Source: an uncultured Bacillota bacterium (GTDB lineage Bacteria; Bacillota_I; Bacilli_A; RFN20; CAG-826). From it: a DNA stretch of 51,538 bases. Below the pieces are notes generated by a model. It was not told where the DNA came from, searched no databases, and was given only the letters and a program-made list of their open reading frames with translations. The stretch is from positions 1 through 51,538 of the forward strand of contig CASEWT010000003.1 of the NCBI GenBank assembly GCA_949291655.1, written 5' to 3'. How positions within the stretch are numbered: position 1 is the stretch's first letter; each line of letters starts with the position of its first letter. This document shows positions 7,450 to 14,556 of this stretch, one piece after another. The position numbers and the translations under genes are program-made.

Positions 7450-8167
7450 GGCTCTTGGCTTCGTTTTCGCCGTCATCGTCCTCGACGATGTTCCCGAGTT
7501 CGTCGACCATAATCGGGTGAGGGTCGTAGTCGGAGGTCATCCCGACGTAGCTGGCAAGGCAGAAGGAAATGATGAGGAGGAAGCCAGTCATGAAGCCGTC
7601 CCAGAAGATGGCATCGCCGAAATGGGCGAAGGCTTCGAGGATCTGGTAGGAGAAGAAGGCCGCGATGACCATGAAGGCAATGTTGAGGCCGAGAATGGTC
7701 TTCATGAGCCAATTCCCGCTTCCGTCGATGGCTTTCTTGACGAAGTAGCCGGCGCTCCAGAAGGAGAAGAGGGCATTGAGGGCAAAGAAGACGGCGCTCG
7801 CGGTGTCGAGCCCGGCCTCGAACCGGTAGATGCTCTGCCCGAGGGCATAGCCGCCGTTGGCAAGGGAAATGAGAACGGTGGCCAAGACGTGGGAGGAGCT
7901 TTGCCGCCAGATGAGGTCGAGGCCGAGAAAGAGGAAGAGGAGGCAATTAATCCACCCAAAGACCAAGGTCAGGAGGTGCTCGGTTCCCGTTTCCTCGGCC
8001 ACGGCCAAGGTCCCGAAGTGGGTCGCCGTGCAGAAAATGCAATAGGCTAGGTAAACGGCAAAGGCGAGAAGGGAGAGAATGGCCACGGCGCTAAGGCGGG
8101 GCCGGTAGCTCTTCCCGCGCACCTTGATGGTCAAGGCGTCTCCGACTTGCTTGAAGAAGGTATTCAT
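7442..8167 (-). CDS. Multi-spanning membrane protein of the opp operon, unknown function
   Basis: Not recognised. The 241 residues include about six hydrophobic segments (near 26-50, 68-86, 95-112, 122-140, 150-172 and 182-203) and a strongly acidic cytoplasmic tail (VEDDDGENEAKSHE). The ATG overlaps the oppF stop as ATGA, and its own stop overlaps the protease start, so it is coupled on both sides. A role in folding, anchoring or secreting the following protease, or as an accessory to the Opp channel, would fit the position, but the sequence itself shows no catalytic motif. Confidence 0.75.
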   Translation of the reverse strand: MNTFFKQVGDALTIKVRGKSYRPRLSAVAILSLLAFAVYLAYCIFCTATHFGTLAVAEETGTEHLLTLVFGWINCLLFLFLGLDLIWRQSSSHVLATVLISLANGGYALGQSIYRFEAGLDTASAVFFALNALFSFWSAGYFVKKAIDGSGNWLMKTILGLNIAFMVIAAFFSYQILEAFAHFGDAIFWDGFMTGFLLIISFCLASYVGMTSDYDPHPIMVDELGNIVEDDDGENEAKSHE

Positions 8168-9804
8168 TCCTTTTTGCCTCCTTTCGCGGGCGTTTTGCGG
8201 GCATTTTCAGCTTTTTTGCTCTCCATCGCCTTGTCTTCCTCGGCGATTTCCGCCTTGTAGCGCTCGACTTCGCTCGGCGAGGCATAGACGAAGTGCCCGG
8301 GGAGGATTTCGACCATCGCGGGCGACTCGACGGAATAGTCGTGGGCCGTCGAAGGATCGTAAACCAAGCGCGTCCGGTTCTTTTCGTAATAGGGGTCCGG
8401 CTTCGGGATGGCGCTCAGCAAGGCCTTGGTATAGGGGTGAAGCGGATGGCGGAAGAGCTCGTCGCTCGTCGCGAGCTCGACGATCGAGCCGAAGTACATG
8501 ACGGCGATCCGGTCGCAGAAATACTTGACGACCGATAGGTCATGGGCGATGAAGAGCATCGTGAGCCCCATGTCTTGCTTGACGTCATTTAGAAGGTTCA
8601 GGATCTGAGCCCGGATCGAAACGTCGAGAGCCGAAATCGGCTCGTCGCAGATCAGGAACTTCGGGTTCATGACAAGGGCGCGGGCAATGCCGATCCGCTG
8701 CCGCTGGCCGCCCGAGAACTCATGGGGGTAACGGGAAGCGTAATCGGCCAAGAGGCCGACCTTCTCGAGCATCTCGACGCACTTGGCGTGGTTTTCCGCC
8801 TTGTTGCGGTGATGCTGGATCTTGAGGCCTTCCTGGATGATGTCTTCGACCGTCATCCGGGGATCGAGGGAGTCGATCGGGTCCTGGAAGATCATCTGGA
8901 TGTTGTTCAGCAGCTTCCGGTCGCGGTGCTTGTTGTCGTAGGCGATCCGCTCGATGTGCTTCCTTTGGATCGCGCAGTGGACCTTGAGGGCCTCGCGGAG
9001 CTCTTTGATCTTTTCCTCGTAATCTTCTTCGATCCGCTTGATGGTAAAGCTCATTCCGTCCTCGCCGCCGCTTTCGACGGAGGGGCCGTCGGTTTCCATC
9101 GCCTTGATCTTGGCCCGGCATTCTTCTTTGAGGCGCTTGATTTCCTCGTTGGTCCGGATCCGGCTCCACTTGATTTCCTTGCGGTTCCAGCGGTCGCCGG
9201 CCGAAATCCGGTAGCCTTCGTAATAAATCGAGCCCGAGGTAATGTCGTAAAGCCCGATGATCGAGCGCCCGGTCGTCGTCTTGCCGCAACCGGATTCCCC
9301 GACGAGGCCGAAGCACTCCCCTTCCTTGACGTCGAAGGAGATGTCGTGGACAGCCTTCGTCTTGTAGTTGCTGCCCATGTCGAAGAACTGCTTCAAGTGG
9401 ATGACCCGGAGGGCAACGCCTTCCTTGAACATCTCCGGCTTGTAGGAGACGAAGAAATGCTTATAGCGATGAAGTTTCTTCTCGAGTTCCTCGCTTACTT
9501 CCTTGAGCTTGAGGTCGGCTGCCTTGAGAGCATCGGAAAACTCGGCTTGGGCCTGCTCCCGGGCTTTCCTGCGCGCCTCACGGAGGGCTGAACGGTCCCG
9601 TCCGCAGCTCTTCGCGGCCACCTTGAGGAATTCCTTGAGGCGAGCGTTCAAGGCTTTGACGACGGTCTTCTTTTCCTCCTTGGCGGCGCCAAGCTCGCGG
9701 CGGAGGGCTTTGATCTCCTCGCCAAGAGCCGCGTATTCGGCCTTGGCTTTCGCTTCTTCTTCTTCGAGGCGAGCGAGTTCCTCGCGGTCTTTAGCGAAGT
9801 CCAT
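8164..9804 (-). CDS. oppF: Oligopeptide ABC transporter ATPase OppF, with coiled-coil extension and insertion
   Basis: One of two ATPases that drive OppBC. Walker A GESGCGKT (169-176), Q-loop Q307, signature FSGGQ (363-367), Walker B LICDE (384-388) and H421 are all present, followed by the HPYTKALLSAIP segment of the Opp/Dpp family. At 546 residues it is about 200 longer than usual. Residues 1-115 are an added Glu/Lys/Ala-rich coiled coil, and about 205-295 is a second charged helical insert between Walker A and the Q-loop. The C-terminus is a basic tail. The start has GAGGAGG 8 nt upstream, inside the oppD end (14-nt overlap). Catalytic residues are intact, so the additions are probably structural or regulatory. 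Confidence 0.95.
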   Translation of the reverse strand: MDFAKDREELARLEEEEAKAKAEYAALGEEIKALRRELGAAKEEKKTVVKALNARLKEFLKVAAKSCGRDRSALREARRKAREQAQAEFSDALKAADLKLKEVSEELEKKLHRYKHFFVSYKPEMFKEGVALRVIHLKQFFDMGSNYKTKAVHDISFDVKEGECFGLVGESGCGKTTTGRSIIGLYDITSGSIYYEGYRISAGDRWNRKEIKWSRIRTNEEIKRLKEECRAKIKAMETDGPSVESGGEDGMSFTIKRIEEDYEEKIKELREALKVHCAIQRKHIERIAYDNKHRDRKLLNNIQMIFQDPIDSLDPRMTVEDIIQEGLKIQHHRNKAENHAKCVEMLEKVGLLADYASRYPHEFSGGQRQRIGIARALVMNPKFLICDEPISALDVSIRAQILNLLNDVKQDMGLTMLFIAHDLSVVKYFCDRIAVMYFGSIVELATSDELFRHPLHPYTKALLSAIPKPDPYYEKNRTRLVYDPSTAHDYSVESPAMVEILPGHFVYASPSEVERYKAEIAEEDKAMESKKAENARKTPAKGGKKE

Positions 9805-11305
9805 TCTTGCGTTCCTCCTCTCGCCTTAACGAATTCTTGATGCGGGTCGAGACAATCTTCGGCATCTCGGCTTCCGGCGCCCTTTCGTCAAGGAGCCAAG
9901 TGGAAGCGTAATGGGTCGAGGAAAGCTCGTACATCGGGGGCTCTTCCTTGAAGTCCATGCCGATGGCATAGCGGCTCCGGAGGGCGAAGGCGTCGCCCTT
10001 CGGCGGGAAAAGCATGTTGGGCGGGGTGCCCGGGATCGCCTCGAGCCGCTCCTTGCTATCGACGTCGGGAATCGAGGAAAGCAAGGCCCAGGTATAGGGG
10101 TGGGCCGGGCGGAAGAAGATATCCTCTGCGGTGCCGTACTCGACGATCTTCCCGGCATACATGACCGCGACCCGGTCGGCCATGTTGGCGACGACGCCGA
10201 GGTCGTGGGTGATGAAGACGACCGACATGTTCCGGGCCTTCTTCAGCCGGTTGATGAGTTCGAGGATCTGGGCTTGGATGGTAACGTCGAGGGCCGTCGT
10301 CGGCTCGTCGCAGATAAGCACGTCGGGGTCGGCGGTGAGAGCAATGGCGATGACGATGCGCTGGCGCATGCCGCCGGAGAATTCGAAGGGGTATTGGTTG
10401 TAGCGGCGTTCCGGATCGCGGATGCCGACTTCCTGCATGATGGTAAGGGCCCGCCGCTTCGCTTCCTTCTGGGAAACGCGGAGCTTCGAGACGAAGCGCC
10501 GATGGGCGGAGACGAAGGCCCCGTAGGCTTCCGAGAAGCCGCCGGCAAAAAGGGCGCCAAGGGCCTTCCAAAGAAGGGGCAAGGCGTTCTTCCGGTAATC
10601 CTTGAGGCAAGCAAGGCGGTAGGACCTCGCCTTCTTGCGGCCCTCGGCCTTCTTGGCGCGGAGGGCCACCTTGTCCTCGGCAATCCGGGGAGCCATCTTG
10701 GCCTTCATGTCCCTATAGGCCTGAACATTGGCCGTTTTCTCCTCTTTGGAAAGGGAATTGCCGGCATTTTTCAACTTGAGTTCGCTTTTGGCGAGGGCGA
10801 CGAGGCGCTGGTCGTTCTTCAGTTGGATGAGAGCGTCGTTGATGGTGTCTTGGTAGATCTTCTTGACCCGGTTCCCGTTGATGAGCATGACCTCGGTGAT
10901 TTGTTTCCCTACCCTCATGATCGGGTTGAGCGAGGAAAGGGGGTCTTGGAAAACCATGCCGATCTTCGTCCCGCGGATCCGATGGAATTCCTCTTCCGAG
11001 ATCTTCGTGAGGTCCTCGCCCTCGTAGATGACTGAGCCCGAGTCGATGTGGGCCGAAGGGGCGAGGATGCCCATGATGGTCTTCGAGGTGACGGATTTCC
11101 CGGAGCCCGATTCCCCGACGATGCAGAGGGTTTCCCCTTTGTAGAGGTCGAAGCTGACACCCCGGACGGCCCGGACATAGCCTTCGTCGGTCTTGAAGGA
11201 GACGGCGAGGTTGCGGACCGAAAGGACCGGCGTCTTTCCCTCGGGAACGGGGCCGGTTTCTCTCGGATAGTCGATTATGCGGAGAGCCTTGGCATTCTTT
11301 TCCAT
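9791..11305 (-). CDS. oppD: Oligopeptide ABC transporter ATPase OppD, with helical insertion
   Basis: Partner ATPase of OppF. Walker A GESGSGKS (64-71), Q120 in [11 protein letters not shown], signature FSGGM (309-313), Walker B LICDE (330-334) and H367 are intact, and the C-terminus carries the [12 protein letters not shown] and [10 protein letters not shown] motifs of Opp/Dpp ATPases. Length is 504 residues against about 330 in most bacteria. The excess is a Lys/Ala/Arg-rich insert at about 145-278 between the Q-loop and the signature, partly hydrophobic near 240-262. Its stop overlaps oppF and its ATG overlaps the oppC stop (TAATG), so translation is coupled along the operon. Confidence 0.95.
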   Translation of the reverse strand: MEKNAKALRIIDYPRETGPVPEGKTPVLSVRNLAVSFKTDEGYVRAVRGVSFDLYKGETLCIVGESGSGKSVTSKTIMGILAPSAHIDSGSVIYEGEDLTKISEEEFHRIRGTKIGMVFQDPLSSLNPIMRVGKQITEVMLINGNRVKKIYQDTINDALIQLKNDQRLVALAKSELKLKNAGNSLSKEEKTANVQAYRDMKAKMAPRIAEDKVALRAKKAEGRKKARSYRLACLKDYRKNALPLLWKALGALFAGGFSEAYGAFVSAHRRFVSKLRVSQKEAKRRALTIMQEVGIRDPERRYNQYPFEFSGGMRQRIVIAIALTADPDVLICDEPTTALDVTIQAQILELINRLKKARNMSVVFITHDLGVVANMADRVAVMYAGKIVEYGTAEDIFFRPAHPYTWALLSSIPDVDSKERLEAIPGTPPNMLFPPKGDAFALRSRYAIGMDFKEEPPMYELSSTHYASTWLLDERAPEAEMPKIVSTRIKNSLRREEERKNGLR

Positions 11306-13380
11306 TATTCGTTCCCTCCTTTAAGCGACGGGTTGAAGGCATCGCGGAGCCCATTCCCGAAGAGGTTGAAGCAAATCATGACGATGGCCATGATGATGGA
11401 CCCGCTGATGATGAGGTAAGGATAGGTGTAGATGTAGGACTGGGCATTGGAGAGGGAAACGCCGAAGCTCGTCCCCTGGAACGAGAGAACGTTCGGGAGA
11501 ATGTAGCTGATCGTCGCTTCCGAGAAGATGACCGAGGGGATCATGAGAGCCGCCGAGGTGATGATCGTTCCGATGCCGTTAGGGAGAATATGGCGGAAGA
11601 TGAGCCTTCCGTCGCTCGCCCCGAGGGTCCGCGCCGCTAAGACATACTCCCGGCCTTTGAAACGGTAGAACTGGGCCCGGGTCGTCGCGGCCGTCCCGAT
11701 CCAACCGGTAAGACACATGGCGAGAAGGAAGGTCCAGAAATTGGAGCCGAGCAAGAGGACGATGAGGGTCATGAGGACCGTCCACGGCATCCCGCCGAGA
11801 ATCTCCGTGAGCCGTTCCATGAAGAGGTCGACGTAACCGCCGAAGTAGCCGGAAATCGAACCCCAGACGACGCCGACGAAGATGTTGATGATCGAGGCGA
11901 GAGCGCCGAGCTCGAGAGAAGTCAAAAGGCCAGAGAAGATGAGCTTGAAGTAATCGCGGCCTTGGTTGTCGGTCCCGAAGAGGAAGTTGACATGGCTGCA
12001 ATCGGAGATGTAGCCCCGATAGTAGAAGTCCCGGTACCGGGAACGGGTCCCAATGACGGTCGTGATGGTGTAAGTGACGTTGTCGGTCGACGTAAAGGAG
12101 ACCCTCGTGATGGCCGAGATGTCCCGAATGGGGCAATAGGTTTCCCCTTCCTCCGTGAGTTTGAAGCCAAGCTCGCTTTCAGCGTCGGTGACGACGTAAG
12201 TGCCCATGAAGCCGTCCGGCAGGGAGTCGGTGTAACTGAATCCCGGGTCGATCCACCCCCGTTGGACGAAAGTATCGACGTCGACGTTATTGAAGGTGTA
12301 GCCATCCTCTTCCCCATAGACGCCTTGGTAATAGTCGTAGCGGAACGATCCGGTCGTTACCACCGCTTCCTTGATCGAGGTGCTTCCGTTGGTCGAATCC
12401 CAGCGATAGGCCTCGGGGATGGCCGTCGAGGTGAGGACGTTGTTGAGCAAGTACTGGCTCGGGCTCGTGAAACCGTAGGTGCCGTTCACGATGTTGTCGT
12501 CGTCGTCGAGGTAGGAGTAGCCGGCTTCCTCGTCGTCGATTTGGATCGAAAGGCTGGAGAGCCAGATATCGCCCTCGGACACCTCGATCGCCAAGGCGGT
12601 CGAGAGATTCTCGTCGCTCGTCGGAAGGGTAAGAGTGCCGCTGAAAAGGCCGGTTTCCTCGCTCTGCGAGAAGGAGATGGGCTCTTGGGTGACGTCGGCG
12701 CCCTCGGTCACTTCGACGTAAATGCCGAAGTTGCTTTCCTCGACCGTCGAAGAATTCAAATCGGCCCCAAAGGAAACCGTGTAGGTCTTGCCGCCGGAAT
12801 CGGTGTCAAGAACCGGGGTCCGGAAATAGGCCGGCTCGTCGAAGGTGACCGGGGCCATCGAAAGATAGCCGCCGGATGCATAGCGGAGGGCGTTTTCGGC
12901 GAGGGTATCGCTGATCGTCGTCGTCGAAACGGTGATGTCCGGCTCCCCGTCCGCGTTTTTGGCGATGGCGTCTTCATAGTAAACGGCCGAGCCGCTCCCA
13001 ACGGCCGGTAAGCCCGTCTCCGGATCGAGGACGACGTCTTCGATATAGCCGGTGCCGTCCATGAAGCCGTTGGTGTCCTCGAACCATTTCGGCGGGAGGA
13101 AGCGCATTTCCTGGACGGAAGCGGAAGCATTGTTCTGGTCGAAGATGGGCACGAAGATGGCCATGAGAACCAAGACGCCGAGGATCGAGGCCGCGACGAC
13201 CGAGCTCTTCGACTTGCAGAAACGCTTCAAGGCGTCCCGGAAGTAGGTCGTCGGCTTCGTCTCGAACTTGTGGTCGTGGATCGACTTGTCGAGCTGGACG
13301 AACTCAAAGTCCTGCTCCTTGGTGAAAGAGATATCCGTATCGGGCGTTTCCGGGGTTATTTCGTTGACTGTCTTTTTCAT
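11305..13380 (-). CDS. oppC: Oligopeptide ABC transporter permease OppC with a ~375-residue extracellular insertion
   Basis: Membrane subunit of the peptide importer. Residues 1-58 are cytoplasmic, TM1 lies at about 59-80, and normal OppC sequence resumes near 461 (GTDNQGRD) with four or five more helices and the ATPase-contact EAA loop (EYVLAARTLGASDG). Between them, residues ~85-460 should sit outside the cell. This part is Asp/Glu/Ser/Thr-rich and beta-like; 200-300 looks like a jelly-roll binding module (for example TYTVSFGADLNSS and GIYVEVTEGADV). Typical OppC has only ~50 residues here and 300-345 in total, against 691. The insert is in frame and has the same codon use, so it is a real domain. 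A GAGGT site precedes the ATG. Confidence 0.93.
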   Translation of the reverse strand: MKKTVNEITPETPDTDISFTKEQDFEFVQLDKSIHDHKFETKPTTYFRDALKRFCKSKSSVVAASILGVLVLMAIFVPIFDQNNASASVQEMRFLPPKWFEDTNGFMDGTGYIEDVVLDPETGLPAVGSGSAVYYEDAIAKNADGEPDITVSTTTISDTLAENALRYASGGYLSMAPVTFDEPAYFRTPVLDTDSGGKTYTVSFGADLNSSTVEESNFGIYVEVTEGADVTQEPISFSQSEETGLFSGTLTLPTSDENLSTALAIEVSEGDIWLSSLSIQIDDEEAGYSYLDDDDNIVNGTYGFTSPSQYLLNNVLTSTAIPEAYRWDSTNGSTSIKEAVVTTGSFRYDYYQGVYGEEDGYTFNNVDVDTFVQRGWIDPGFSYTDSLPDGFMGTYVVTDAESELGFKLTEEGETYCPIRDISAITRVSFTSTDNVTYTITTVIGTRSRYRDFYYRGYISDCSHVNFLFGTDNQGRDYFKLIFSGLLTSLELGALASIINIFVGVVWGSISGYFGGYVDLFMERLTEILGGMPWTVLMTLIVLLLGSNFWTFLLAMCLTGWIGTAATTRAQFYRFKGREYVLAARTLGASDGRLIFRHILPNGIGTIITSAALMIPSVIFSEATISYILPNVLSFQGTSFGVSLSNAQSYIYTYPYLIISGSIIMAIVMICFNLFGNGLRDAFNPSLKGGNE

Positions 13381-13384
13381 AAGG

Positions 13385-14431
13385 TTACCTCTGTCCCATC
13401 CGGATGCGCGGGTCGACGACCCCGTAGGAGAGGTCGACGAGCAAGGTGGCGAAGAGCCCGATGATGGTGTACATGGCCATGTCGACCATGACGACGGCGT
13501 AGTCGCGGGAGTTCAGGGCGGTGACGAAGAGCTGCCCGGTTCCCGGAATCGAGTAGAGCTGCTCGAGAACCATCGAGCCGGACATGATGGAAATGAATTG
13601 CCCGATGATCATCGGAACGATGGGGACCATCGAGTTGCGAAGGGCGTGGGAGATGATCGATTGGCCTTTGGTAAGCCCCTTGGTCCGGGCCAAAAGGAGG
13701 AACTCCGAGTTCATGACCTCGCAAAGCTCGGCCCGGGTATAGCGCCCGAAGCCGGCGATCGAACCGAAGGAGAGGGCGAGGACGGGAATGACGAGGCCGC
13801 GGAAGAAGAGCGAGGGGTCGGCCGCGATGGCGATGGCGCTTGGCCAGGCCTGCGGCAGCCAGTCGTTGTAGTAGGTGAACCAAAGGAGCATGAAGGAAAT
13901 GAGGACGAAGCTCGGGACCGAGATGAAAACCATGATGAGGGTCGAGATGATCGTATCGGTCGGCTTGTTCTTCTTGAGGGCTGCCCAGACGCCGATGCCG
14001 ATGCCGAGCGGCGTCGAGACGATGATCGAAATGACATTCAGCTCAATCGTGACCGGAAGGCGTTCCATGATGATTTCCATGGCGCCGCGGTTGACCGAAA
14101 TGGCCGTCGAAACGCCCCAGTTCCACTGAGTGAAGATGTTCCCGAGCCAGTGAACGTAGCGCTCGAGGACCGGAACGGCCTGGTAATAGTAGACCGTTCC
14201 GTTGGCATCGGTGAGCCGAACGGCATCCGGGTAGCGCTCAATGACGTCTTCGAGAGTCACCCTCCAATAGTAACCAAGCTCAACTTGCTGGTCATAAAAG
14301 GAGATCTGAATCGCGGTAGTGCCTTCGGGCGGGGCAACCGGCAACGTCTGAATGAGAATGTAAGAGATCGAGAGAATGATGAAAGCCGTAAGGACGATCA
14401 ACCCGATTCTCTTAAGGACATATTTCCACAT
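13385..14431 (-). CDS. oppB: Oligopeptide ABC transporter permease OppB
   Basis: First permease of the importer, 349 residues, near the normal size. TM1 is at 9-27, followed by an ~85-residue outside loop, then five more helices and the EAA loop (EFLLLARTKGLTKGQ) that docks an ATPase. The ending SYGVVDPRIRMG matches OppB/DppB proteins. The chosen start, MWKYVLKR, has GAGGA 7 nt upstream; an in-frame ATG 11 codons earlier has no ribosome site and would add a polar tail. The stop lies 4 nt before oppC. Confidence 0.95.
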   Translation of the reverse strand: MWKYVLKRIGLIVLTAFIILSISYILIQTLPVAPPEGTTAIQISFYDQQVELGYYWRVTLEDVIERYPDAVRLTDANGTVYYYQAVPVLERYVHWLGNIFTQWNWGVSTAISVNRGAMEIIMERLPVTIELNVISIIVSTPLGIGIGVWAALKKNKPTDTIISTLIMVFISVPSFVLISFMLLWFTYYNDWLPQAWPSAIAIAADPSLFFRGLVIPVLALSFGSIAGFGRYTRAELCEVMNSEFLLLARTKGLTKGQSIISHALRNSMVPIVPMIIGQFISIMSGSMVLEQLYSIPGTGQLFVTALNSRDYAVVMVDMAMYTIIGLFATLLVDLSYGVVDPRIRMGQR

Positions 14432-14507
14432 GCTTGTATCCTCAGGTGCCTTTCCAATGGGCATTTTCGCACGAAACGCCTACGGCGGCACCCTTTTTTG
14501 ATTAAGA

Positions 14508-14536
14508 AAGGGTGGGGAGAGCGACTCCCCACCCTT
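14508..14536 (-). terminator. Intercistronic hairpin between oppA and oppB
   Basis: A perfect 12-bp inverted repeat, AAGGGTGGGGAG-N5-CTCCCCACCCTT, followed on the minus strand by TTTCTTAA. It is the only large gap inside the opp operon. The T-run is interrupted, so partial termination or protection of the oppA mRNA 3' end is likely, letting the binding protein be made in excess over the channel. Confidence 0.7.
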
Positions 14537-14556
14537 GAAGCCGATATGAGAGCCGA

